Origin: Antedon mediterranea | Taxonomy: Eukaryota; Echinodermata; Crinoidea; Comatulida; Antedonidae | DNA length: 64,000 nucleotides | Assembly (NCBI RefSeq): GCF_964355755.1 | Contig: NC_092672.1 | Span: 30,190,501-30,254,500, forward strand | Direction of reading: 5' to 3' | Part shown: positions 33,868 through 44,574 of the stretch, piece after piece | How positions within the stretch are numbered: position 1 is the stretch's first letter | Layout of the letters: each line of letters starts with the position of its first letter | The notes under the pieces: model-generated | Told to the model about the DNA's origin: nothing | Databases searched by the model: none | The model's input: only the letters and a program-made list of their open reading frames with translations | Translations under genes and position numbers: made by a program

Positions 33868-35495
33868 AGGGGGATTCTGGGTTTAAAATTGCTTTTAAAT
33901 ATCGTTTATTTATTAAATAAAAAATATTATAACAATATAGACATGTCAGAATGAAGAAGTAATAACGAGAAATTAAAAAAATTAAATTTCATATACATTT
34001 TAGGGTAAATTCATGGAAAGTCTGTTTTTCAGCAGCTTAGGGAAGCTCATTAATATTCATGAGATATTCACAAAATGAAAAATCACGTCATCAGTGGATT
34101 CCAAACTCGCGACGTCAAGCTTGTACGTTGTTCTCTCTCCTCTGTCAAACGACGACCACCCGATCATTGTGAAATACATTTTTTGTAGATTTGCTAAGCT
34201 AGGTCTAAAGTGTAATAATAACAGTAGTAGCATATATTTATTTGACATTTAATGAAATACAAAATTTAGTACAGATTACGGAGTCATAAATTATACTATT
34301 TTTATACCTCGAATTAATAGTACAGATCGTATATCGGCTTCACGTACTAGGCTAGGCCTAGCCTAAATCATTTTATTCATGCCGGGGTGAGAGCCATTTC
34401 TGACTAGGGATTCCATGCCACGATGGCTACGTTAAAACATTGGGGCCATCATTCATGGGCCTAGCTAGCCTATTACTAAACGATTGGCCCATAAATAACA
34501 AAACTCAGTCACGATTCCAAACCCATCCTATCAACCAAACTCCTAAACAATCTAAACCTAAAACGTTCTACAAAAATCGGCTGTAAATATTGAGGCAAAA
34601 CAAGGTCCGATCGCCGTCCGCACGTATGGTGTCCCGATCGTCTAATATTTAATAAGTAGGCCTAGTTTACTCTCCAAAAAAGCGGATACTGCATCAAGCA
34701 AGTAGACCGGTAGTAGGAAGGAGACCTAGCCTAGCCTAGCCGATCCGGCCCAGTTAAAAATTGAGCTAGCTAGTGTAGTAGACCCTATGCGAATTGATAC
34801 TACCAGGCCTTTTACTATAGGCTACACTTGTTAAAATTAGCAATACTGCTGTACTTATGTTTACAACTCTCTCATTCGAGCTATATTATCTATACCATTC
34901 CGGTAGGTTGAGTCGACCTTCAATCAAATACTGTACATCGTTCATGTTGTGATTATAGACGGGGTATACTCGACCCGACCAGTTTGGTATTGTATACTGT
35001 ATCTGCGTATCACGTGACGATGCCAGGCATGGGCAGAGAGAGCATGTGTAAAGTCGTCTCGCTCTCCTCGCTCAGCAGGAATGTATACGTTACGCTTCAT
35101 TGATTTTGAAGGCTTTCCCTAAGTCAGTGCGAAAATCGGCAAACGTAAAGTGCAAACTTATCTAATTTTTCACTGTTTTGATGGATTTTCATAGAAAATT
35201 GACTTTATAAATGGGAAGACCGACTAAAATTACATCAGATAAGTATAATTTTACAAAAGTAATTGATATGGTTAATGATAACGAGTCGTCGGAAGATTGA
35301 CCATTTCACGAATTTCCTATTCTGTAACCACAGTGTGATTTTGCCGTAGCTGCACTTGTAATCTGGCCTCATTTCACAGCCTTTGTTCTGCTTCACTGGG
35401 CGCTTATATAAATTGAAACTTTTACCGTTCAAGAGACAAACAAATATATTTTACATTTTTTAATACAGTATTCATTTTAAACCCGGAACCCCCCT
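33868..35495. mobile_element. TTAA-target element with AGGGGG ends
   Basis: Ends AGGGGGATTCTGGGTTTAAA and TTTAAACCCGGAACCCCCCT pair with two mismatches. TTAA lies on each side (33864-33867, 35496-35499). 1,628 bp, no transposase frame. It is a second TTAA-type family distinct from the AGATG one. Confidence 0.6.
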
Positions 35496-35499
35496 TTAA

Positions 35500-36487
35500 G
35501 TGCAAAAGTAAATATTATAGCTTAATTCAGTAGGTAGGTTTCTTTTTTTTTTAAACCCATGGGACTTATTACTGTTTAATTCATATGAAAAAACAAGGGG
35601 ATTTATTAATCCTAATTATTTATTTATGGTCACATTAATTTGTGCCCAACTTTTAACTCATTCCTAGGCCTACTCAAGAAATGTGTGTAAAAAATAATTT
35701 TAATGCAATTATAGTGTAGTAGAAATTAATTTTTATTAAATTAAAAGTACAAAATTATTTTACCATGAGACACATTAAAAAATTTAAAATTTCCATTTAA
35801 AATTTAATTTTCTATACATGCTGTGCACTATTTTCTCCCATTGCACAGTCAGTATTGGTAGGCCTGAATATTGCGCTATGCCAGGGGCGGATCCAGGGAG
35901 CATACTTTGGTCATGACAGCTAAAATGAAATTATATATTATTATTATTTTTTTGTCTATTTTTAAAAATAAATTAAAAAAATAAATGGTATTATATATGG
36001 CCAAAATCTGGGTACTGTTGAATAGGTCGACCATTATGTATAGATAAAATCAAGTTCATTTTCACAAATGATTTTAAGTTATATATTAATTAGTCTGAAC
36101 TCGTTGAAAACAAACATGGTTAGACATTTTCATACACTTTAAAAGAGGAAATTTGTGGCCTAGGCCTATTGCATAAATTGGTATGATTGCTATTTGATAG
36201 TATGTTATATTATATTATATTATAAAATCAAAATAGAATATGCTTCTTTTACAAATGATTTATTTTGTTACCCATCATTGTGACTCAATAATATATTTAT
36301 TACAGTATTTACATTTAGTGATACATACAAGGCTATAGCGAGAGGTTAAAAACAGACGAGACAAAGATGCTTTAAATAAATATAATAATAAATAAAATTA
36401 TTAATATAAAATATGACGATAATTGTAATGTAAGCAATTTTTTTCAATGGAGGAAAAATGGCTATCTTTGAAACTTTGAGGAGACCA
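35500..36487. other. Unassigned AT-rich stretch
   Basis: No gene. A single hAT-like end CCAGGGGCGGATCCAGG lies at about 35882-35898. A similar CCAGGTGCGGATCCAATG lies near 32598 in the same orientation. Confidence 0.35.
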
Positions 36488-36657
36488 TTAGGCTCTGTCT
36501 ACACTATTAAACTAATTTGACAAAAAAAGTGTGATGTACCCAAATATGGTAGTGATATCCCCAAATATAGTAATAATATGACATCATCATGTCCATATAT
36601 GGGAAACATCACATTTTTTTGTCATATAAAATTTGATAGTGTAGACAGGAACTTTAG
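36488..36657. mobile_element. AAGCTCTGTC MITE, copy 2
   Basis: Begins TTAGGCTCTGTCTACACTAT and ends GTGTAGACAGGAACTTTAG. The inner GTGATGTACCCAAATATGG and the ATATGGGAAACATCAC side pair only loosely. Confidence 0.7.
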
Positions 36658-36764
36658 GAACTCTCTCTTATTTTTATAAATCAAGGTCTGGGTATTAAAA
36701 TAAAGTAACAATTAAAATAGTAATAATAACATAAACTAGACATGAAACTCGTCACTTTGACGAG

Positions 36765-38330
36765 TTAGTTATCCGCTCGACAAACGCCATGTGCACGTCA
36801 TACGTTAGAATATTGCACACAGAAAAATATTAAGGCATTATGACCTGAACTGAAGAATATGATATGTTGTTATTTCTGAATTCTGTTATTTTGTGTCATA
36901 TACATAGTATACACAGTACAATCTGTATACATATCACAAACAGTGTAAAATAGGTGAAATTACGGGACCCGTATTTTATTGTAATTTTTAACATCTTGAC
37001 GGTTTCAAAATGAAATGCAAAAGTAGAAATTTCAGAATGAAATTATCTCAGCAACAACATATTAACGTGTAGAAGAAATTTGAATACGTGAAATATTGAT
37101 GCGCGCTCTTTTAAATGTAATGAAATATAACGCAAAAGATGAAAATACGACTTTTTGTATTTAACTGGCCATATGATGACGTCACAACATTCGATTGGAG
37201 CAATTTTCACATGATTTTGTATCTACAATACAATAGCTTCCTGAAAACGTTTTAATCGTGATTATCACATTTTATTCTTACGAGCTATAACAGATTAAAA
37301 TTTACTGTAAAGATGAAATTAATGACCAACGTAATTTAAATTTTTAGGCATGATGACGTTAAAAAAATTAAAAAATTTTTAATTCATGCAAAAGATAGTT
37401 GATTGACCTAGAATATATTAAAATCGGGGTGAAAATGGACAACGAATAAATGGAGATGCGCTCTATTAAATGTGATGAACTATGACGAAAGAGACAAAAA
37501 TCCTATATTTTATATTTGCGTGGCCATACGATGACGTTACAATGTCCGGTTAGCCATATTAATGCATGATTCGATATCTACAACTCATCAACTTCCAGAA
37601 TATGTAATTAAAAAAAAGTTCTCCATGTAGTTTAGAATCTATGACTGTTTAAAAATAGGCATAATTTTGACGAATTTTTGAACTTTTTCACCAGAAACGC
37701 GTGCAAATTATTTAATTCGACGTGCTCGTATGACGTAATTTTAAGTCGAAATTGTTTAAAAGTTGGTAACATTACTATAAAAGGCTGAAAAAACATAAAT
37801 CACGCGAAAAAAATATGTTTTTAACGCTACGTGTGCACCGCGTGCGTAAAAAGTTTCGCGCGCGTGGGAATTTTTGACATGCTCAAAATGACATGAAACG
37901 CATAGAAAGTTGATTAGAAGTTGATTTTTCGCACTCTAAAATTTTAAACGCGCGTGCGCGCGTAACTTTTTGTGAAAAATGCTATTTTTAATCCATAGAA
38001 AGTTTGCGCTTGATGTGACTTAAATTTTCACAAAGTGTCAAAACAAAATTATGTTTGGTTTTTAGTCTATGATCAATCATTGAAATTCATAAAATCGCGC
38101 GTAAGTCACGTTGCGCAACTCTGACGTCATTCAAAAATAGGAGGTGCACAAGTTCACGTAAATGTCGATATGTTGACAAAGTTACGATATGTTCTGTTTA
38201 CACGTTTCAGAGAAACGCGACGCACAAAAATGACAGAAGGAAAGAAGTATAATACAGAAAAAAAAAAAAAAAAAAATATGATGAAACAGGACGATTACAA
38301 GGAGTTATCCGCTACTAAGCGGATAACTAA
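36765..38330. repeat. Large inverted-end element, TTAGTTATCC type
   Basis: TTAGTTATCCGCT at 36765-36777 is matched by AGCGGATAACTAA at 38318-38330. The interior is rich in CGCG and ATGACGTCA-like words and contains CGTGCTCGTATGACGTAATTT near 37721, which recurs in the 59363-60132 element. A 19-base A-run lies near 38258. No protein frame. Confidence 0.5.
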
Positions 38331-39510
38331 AAAATACAATTTTTAAAATATGTAAAAAATACACTGTGATCGAGTCAAGTTAAATGCAAAACACCTATTT
38401 TTAAATGGCTTTTATATGGTTAGTTATCATTTTTGTATTTATTTATCTGTTAACCATCCAGCTTTGAATCAGTGGCACTCACAATATTCAGTGCAGTCCA
38501 AGAAACAACACTATTGAAGAAAAGGACATGAATAACTAAATTAAAAACTATTTAAATGCAGTAATATTATATAAAAATGGCAGATAGTAAAAAATAGAAA
38601 AATATCTGAATCCTGTTGCATAAATTGTTATTTTGCTGGTATGATTATATTGTACTTTAAATAGTTATCTGTTTTTTTAGTACAAACCCCTGCTGTGAAT
38701 TTTTATAAAATATTGATTAGCATTGATAGCCTATTGTAGTGGTGTGATAATCCATAAAACGAATATATTACACATACTACGTTTATACCCACACCCAAGG
38801 ATCACGACGACAAGTGTACAATATTGAAAAATATTTTTATTTCATTTCAGTTTTATCAGTTGATTAAATTAATATCCAGAGAGTTTGAGCAGTATTGATT
38901 AATGTGATAATGCTGTATGCTCTATTTGCAGTTTGACTTCAAGATTATCACGTTTTTTGTGTGTGTGGAATAGATATTGATTGTTGTATATACACATGTG
39001 TGGTCAGTTGGTAACGCTGTTCGTTTGTCTGCCTTGTGGAGAGATGTTTAGTGAAAAGGTACTTGTTGGACACTAGCATCAAGGTAAAGTGTTAGATAAA
39101 CATATTGTAGATCATGTAAAGACAGCACAATGCTTTATAAGTTGATTAATTAATGAAAAAGTGTAATACTGTAGTATGCAATCTGGAGGAAAGTTATAAT
39201 TAACTGACTTTAACTGTAATGCATTGCGGCAAATACAAAGAAAGTCATTTAAAACTAACAGTATGTTCCATGAACTGTACAGTAGGCCAGGAGTACAGCA
39301 AATTTAAAATAATTTTCATATTAATTTCTATAAAAAGTTGATTTTTTAAATTATTATTAGAGATGACGCCATGTTTATGTTTTTTTATGAAATCTGTTTT
39401 GCTTTTATTTCACCCAAAATATTGTAAAAGATAGAAAATTGGCCCGTTAAAATGATTTGCATTTTAATATCTTTATGCTCTCCACCCCCTACTGTAATAT
39501 TTAATTATTC
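38331..39510. other. Upstream region and probable 5' intron of the Kelch gene
   Basis: No coding exon seen. CAAGGTAAAGTG at about 39080 could be the donor of a non-coding first exon, with TGTATATACACATG near 38982 as a weak TATA-like site. A minus-strand retroposon remnant may lie near 38440-38500. Confidence 0.3.
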
Positions 39511-39523
39511 TTTTACAGGCAAA

Positions 39524-41416
39524 ATGGCAGCTGCAGTTGTAAAAAGGTCAATGACCTCTCAGCGAAGCTATCACAAGTCACAAGCGCCACCACCGAGCAA
39601 AAGTTTCCAAAATGTTGAGCACAGCCATGACTTACTGAAGCAGTTGAATTCACTGCGTATCGAACGTCTTCTTTGTGACGGAACATTGATCGCCGGAGAG
39701 CAACATTTTATGGTTCACCGTGCCGTATTAGCGTCTTGTAGCGATTACTTTCGCAGAGTGTTCACTGAAAACGACAACATTCATGATGTGCAACTCAGCA
39801 ACTCCATTAACCCTCGCGGTGTTGAACTCATCATTCAATATGCGTATACTTCACAGATTATGTTAACATTAGAAAACGTAGAGGGAGTGCTTTACACAGC
39901 TTTACAACTCCGAATGAACAAAGTCGTTGAACTGTGTTTGGAATATTTAACGTCCATTTTAACTGTTGAAAACTGTATTCATATTTTGAATCTTGCGGAA
40001 CAGTTTGAATTTCGTGGATTAATGTTAGTCACGCAAGATTTTATAATTGATAATTTCATTGCGGTCAGTCATACACCGGAGTTTCAAACATTAAACGCAG
40101 AACAAGTGACGTTTTTCTTAAGCCAAGATCGAATGGCGACAAACTCGGAATTACAACTCTTTCAAATCGGTGCCAAGTGGTTGAATCACGAGTCGGAGGA
40201 AAGAAAGGAATACGCGGCGCAGTTAATGAGGAACATTCGCTTTCCGTTGATCTCATCAAATGATTTGGTTGATCACGTTCAGAATCAAGAGTTTATGATG
40301 CAGCAACAGGAATGTCACCAATATCTTTTGGAAGCATTGAATTATCATCTTGTACCACATCGACAGCATGCTATGCAATCGCCTCGCACAAAGCTACGCT
40401 CAACAAATGAGGTAATACTCGCGCTTGGTGGCGAGTCACCTCCTAAGCGCGTCAGTGACAGGGTGATGATATTTGACGAGTTTCACGCTCAATGGAAATC
40501 GTTGACATCAATGCCAATGAAACGAGTCGATCACTGTGTTGCAGAGTTGAATCAATATTTATACGTTGTTGGCGGACAAATTACTTTGAATTCAAACGGT
40601 AAAGACAGCATTGGTACTGTGCATCGTTACGACCCACGCTTTAACACTTGGCTTCAGATGTGTCCTATGCAACAGAGACGGGCATTTTTTACGTTAGTAG
40701 CATACCACGGATGTTTGTACGCAATGGGAGGTAAGAACGAACAAGGTGCCCTTTCCTCCGTAGAATGCTACGAGCCAAATCGCAACCAATGGAAATTTGT
40801 TGCTCGGATGCACACAGGAGCGTACGCCCTCTCTGGTTGTGTCCTACAAAATAAACTGTATATTACTGGTGGTTTTATGAATAGAAATTTTAGTGCGGAA
40901 GTTTACATATATAATCACGTATCAGATGAATGGACCAATAAATGCCCAATGAACGTGGCTCGCGGTTTCCATATGATGTGTACAGTGAAAAACAAACTTT
41001 ACGTCATGGGTGGGAACCACTTAAATGTGTACGGTGACCGTGTAGATGTTATGAGCGTGGAATGTTACTCAATGGAGTCAGACACATGGACTATGGTCTC
41101 GCCAATGTTGACCGGTCTTAGTATGGCTGGAGTGACCGTTACAGAAAACCGAAAGATTTATATTGTTGGTGGTTATAACGGGCTAAGCCGGCAACGAGAA
41201 CGTGACGTGCATAGTTACAGTATCGATGAAGACGAATGGGATGTGGTTGGAGAGCTGCCCGATGCAGCGTTACGCATGGCTTGTTGCACTTTGACCCTAC
41301 CATATAATGTTTTCACAGCAGCTGATGGCCATTCCTCAGACTCGTTATCAATGTCGCAGCCGACAACTTCATCAAGTCGTCATTATTCAATTTCTTCCTC
41401 CAATTCTCCGAGGTAG
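39524..41416 (+). CDS. BTB-BACK-Kelch protein, KLHL26/KLHL9/KLHL13-like
   Basis: 630 residues from the ATG at 39524. The frame is open further upstream, but a splice acceptor (TTCTTTTACAG, ending 39518) sits just before this ATG, so the start codon is near the exon edge. A BTB domain (about 34-140, with FMVHRAVLASCSDYF) is followed by a BACK domain (about 145-270, with MRNIRFPLISSNDLV) and LEALNYHLVP..MQSPRT. Six kelch repeats follow (ALGGES, YVVGGQ, YAMGGK, YITGGF, YVMGGN, YIVGGY), then a Ser-rich tail. Such proteins are substrate receptors that dock on cullin-3 through BTB-BACK and bind substrate through the propeller. The whole coding region is one exon. The usual CDVTL is CDGTL here. Two MITE copies lie in the probable 3' UTR, with AATAAA at 42821. 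The closest human relative could be KLHL26, KLHL9 or KLHL13; a tree is required to decide. Confidence 0.92.
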   Translation: MAAAVVKRSMTSQRSYHKSQAPPPSKSFQNVEHSHDLLKQLNSLRIERLLCDGTLIAGEQHFMVHRAVLASCSDYFRRVFTENDNIHDVQLSNSINPRGVELIIQYAYTSQIMLTLENVEGVLYTALQLRMNKVVELCLEYLTSILTVENCIHILNLAEQFEFRGLMLVTQDFIIDNFIAVSHTPEFQTLNAEQVTFFLSQDRMATNSELQLFQIGAKWLNHESEERKEYAAQLMRNIRFPLISSNDLVDHVQNQEFMMQQQECHQYLLEALNYHLVPHRQHAMQSPRTKLRSTNEVILALGGESPPKRVSDRVMIFDEFHAQWKSLTSMPMKRVDHCVAELNQYLYVVGGQITLNSNGKDSIGTVHRYDPRFNTWLQMCPMQQRRAFFTLVAYHGCLYAMGGKNEQGALSSVECYEPNRNQWKFVARMHTGAYALSGCVLQNKLYITGGFMNRNFSAEVYIYNHVSDEWTNKCPMNVARGFHMMCTVKNKLYVMGGNHLNVYGDRVDVMSVECYSMESDTWTMVSPMLTGLSMAGVTVTENRKIYIVGGYNGLSRQRERDVHSYSIDEDEWDVVGELPDAALRMACCTLTLPYNVFTAADGHSSDSLSMSQPTTSSSRHYSISSSNSPR

Positions 41417-41533
41417 AAAATACCAATTGTCCAAATTAATTTAGTCTCTAATCTCTTATTTATGATACTTTTATTTTTGAGTGTTATTTTTTACGTTATA
41501 TAATTTACAGTAATAATATCAGGGAACAGTATA

Positions 41534-41652
41534 TAAAGTTCTGTCTACACTATAAAACTTTCTGTGATAAAGTGATGTGCCCATATATGGACATGATGAT
41601 GTCATATCACTTCTTTTTTGTCAAACTAGTTTGATAGTGTAGTCAGAGCTTA
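41534..41652. mobile_element. AAGCTCTGTC MITE, copy 3, Kelch 3' flank
   Basis: TAAAGTTCTGTCTACACTAT at the left, GATAGTGTAGTCAGAGCTTA at the right, 118 bp after the Kelch stop codon. Probably transcribed as part of the 3' UTR. Confidence 0.7.
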
Positions 41653-41776
41653 ACAGCAAAATGTTACACAATATCACCTTATTACTACACATTCATCAAA
41701 TGGTACAAAAATCCAAAAATGCAATACAAAACTATGTTTTTCATACTCCAAATTAAGATTGATCAGCAATTATGAC

Positions 41777-41924
41777 TAAAGCTCTGTCTACACTATCAAG
41801 AAAGTGTGATGTGCCAAAATATGGTAATTATATGCCCAAATATGGTAGTGGTATGACATCACCATGTCCATATATGGGCACATCACTTTATCACATAAAG
41901 TTTTATAGTGTAGACAGAGCTTTA
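41777..41924. mobile_element. AAGCTCTGTC MITE, copy 4, Kelch 3' flank
   Basis: TAAAGCTCTGTCTACACTAT to ATAGTGTAGACAGAGCTTTA, 148 bp, nearly fully self-complementary. Second copy within 400 bp of the Kelch stop codon. Confidence 0.75.
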
Positions 41925-43069
41925 AATTATGTAGTGAAAATATGTTCCCAGTCAGTATGCTGTGAATTGTATAATTGTGAGAAAAAGAATTCATGTTATT
42001 ATTATTAGAAATGTGAAAATTACTTAAATTACTCTCAAACTCAAGGATTTTGACTTAACAAAGTTACTTAAAATGTCAAAGAACATTATCATGTATACAA
42101 TAGCTACTATATAAGCCATAATTTAAAGATTCAAATAGACTCAAACAACATTCTCCACGACTATTTAAAAATGACTTAAAATGTCTAAGGAATTTCAACA
42201 TCATTATAGCTATTTGGAAGCCATAATAGATCCAACAACATGTTGTCAATATTTACAAAATATATTCATTATTTTTATAAATAGAGAGATAAATCATAGA
42301 GATATAGTGGATAAATTGATTTTATAACATACTATTAAAAATGTATTCTTACCAAAATATGATAATAATTTACTCATTTTCTATACTTTTTGTTGTTGTA
42401 TAATAATAAATATAAAATGTATTTATTAGTGGAATAATATATACCTTTGATAGGTTCAGTTAAGTATTTGCAGGTCAAAATTATGACGTGATTCAAAATT
42501 TGTAATTAATTATTTTGGTGTTTATTCCTGTACACTGTACAAGAATTGTTATTATTATTATTACTGTAATGCTATTATGTTTCTTTGCATTACCAACTAA
42601 TTATAATGATGACACTTTGGGTGATCTATCTCCTCCTTAGGGTATATTATAAAATACTGTTATACAATTCTGTACTACCATTGAAGGAGTAATTGCTTTA
42701 TTTATTATCAGAATTGGTGAATTAATTTATCTGCAAATTGTGTTAACCAATACCTCTATGGTATTGCAAACTTTCTTAGTGTGGTCATTCTGTCTTTGTA
42801 TAAACATTTATTGTACAAATAATAAAAACTTAATAGTCAAGATTTTAAATTTTATTCAAATATGAACAAGTTTCTCAACCAATTGCAAGTTAATGAACAA
42901 GTCTAAATATGTTTTTGTGATTAGTACTTAATTAACCATTATTAATAAGTAAAAAATTAAGAACAAAAGAAATGAACAAAATTAATTAACAAATGCAATG
43001 TAAACTATTTTGTACACACATGATTATTGTATAATGACTGGGATAGTCCAGAAAGGGTATGAATTCTTC
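41925..43069. other. Probable Kelch 3' UTR and flank
   Basis: AT-rich, no open frame of interest. AATAAA at 42821-42826 is a good polyadenylation candidate. Confidence 0.4.
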
Positions 43070-43191
43070 AAAGCTCTGTCTACACTATCAAACTAGTTTG
43101 ATATGCCCAAATATGTTAGAGATATAACCATGTCCATATATGGGCACATCACATATTTGTCACAAAGTTTGATAGTGTAAACAGAGCTTTA
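43070..43191. mobile_element. AAGCTCTGTC MITE, copy 5
   Basis: CAAAGCTCTGTCTACACTAT to GATAGTGTAAACAGAGCTTT. Shorter than the others, with a loss inside the left arm. Confidence 0.7.
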
Positions 43192-43373
43192 GGTGTCTCC
43201 TAAATAGGGGTTGGCAGTAGGTTATTGCCCGTTCGTTTCGTGGAAAAATGTTCCCTTAATAGAGGTTCTATTGTACTGGATAAATTGAACATTTGTTTTA
43301 CTAAAACTAAATAAACAGTATTTATTTAGGCTTAATATGGACACAAGATTTTGAAAATCCTTTGTTATGTTTT

Positions 43374-43494
43374 ACAAAAAAATTGTGATGTGCCCAAATA
43401 TGGTAGTGATATGACATCATCATGCCCATATATGGGCACATCACATTTTGTTGTCACATAAGGCCTAAAGTTTGAAAGTGTAGACAGAGCTTTA
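43374..43494. mobile_element. AAGCTCTGTC MITE, copy 6, left end lost
   Basis: Starts inside the left arm (AAAAAAATTGTGATGTGCCC) and ends AAAGTGTAGACAGAGCTTTA. Confidence 0.65.
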
Positions 43495-44315
43495 TATTAG
43501 GGAACACCTAACGCCGAACGTATCCTCTTATAGGGGTCCTACTGCGAATGTGTACAAAATTGGTAGGCCCTACCTTTAATCTGTTTTTTTATAATTCAGT
43601 ATAATGTACCATTTATCTTTGTTTAAATCAAATTATATTTAATTACTGTATTAACACTTGGCCGAAAAAATTGCTTGTTTATAGAGAAATGGTTATTATT
43701 TGGTGCTGGTTGTTATTCTATAAATATGTATTAACTGTCAAATATTATTACATGTGTTTCAACAAAATAAATGAAACATATTTATGAGACGGTTTTTGTT
43801 TAATTTCTAATCCAGTATTTCAATCCATGACGTCAGTAGACGATTTACAGAAAGACCGTCACCCCTCAGGAGAGACGCACCTATATGTTAAAGGGTTCAC
43901 TTCCCCGTGAAACAACGAAAAGAAATATTTTGATAATGTCGCCATACTAACGGTAGTCCCTCTACTTATTGGGGTCCGAAATGTGCTACCCACACCCTTA
44001 ATTTCTGTACTGTTTATAGGCCTTTAGTTAGTATTGTATAATTGTCAATTTTCGTTACTTTAGATTTAGGTAAATAAACAAATGTTGTTGAACTATGGGA
44101 ATGGCATAAATTTCCAAACAAAATATTATTACATACTATTATTAGTAGTAGTGAATACAAAATTGCCCCACGTAAGAATAATGACGCATGTAAAGAGGAA
44201 CATTCTTTATTCAATTTTCGTTTGAATGAAACAATGTTGTAGATTAGATACAGTAACGTTGAAATACAAAACAATACGTATACATACACATTACATACAA
44301 AGTTGTTTCATCGTA
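43495..44315. other. Unassigned stretch with pogo-like fragments
   Basis: No gene. Words related to the 27701-27850 family occur near 43496-43560 and 43850-43985. The remainder is AT-rich. Confidence 0.35.
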
Positions 44316-44574
44316 TTTGTAGTGTACAAATCTAGTCATCAGGTGCTACTGGACATTCCGAGGAGCAAACATAGTTGGGGAGATCGGACTTTCAGTGTTG
44401 CTGGACCTAGGCTCTGGAAGAACCACCTGCCCTTGAACATTAAACACAAACATTATTGAGTCACTTTAAATCTACTCAAAACTCACCGGGCCTTTTCTGA
44501 TTTTTTCTACAGCGCCATGAGCAATGAATGTTGGAATGGTGCTATATAAATCGAACGATTGATTGATTGATTGT
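44316..44574 (+). pseudogene. CR1-like LINE 3' end with (GATT)n tail
   Basis: A frame reads HQVLLDIPRSKHSWGDRTFS then GPRLWKNHLPLNI, the usual last residues of CR1-type RT proteins. After it comes a short 3' UTR with GGTGCTATATAAATCG and a GATTGATTGATTG tail at about 44561-44574. Confidence 0.65.

Noticed and set aside
39452-39523. Upstream extension of the Kelch protein (24 residues)
   Set aside because: A strong acceptor (pyrimidine tract then CAG at 39516-39518) lies inside it, so most of it is intron.
40065-40259. Minus-strand frame inside the Kelch exon
   Set aside because: Shadow of the coding strand.
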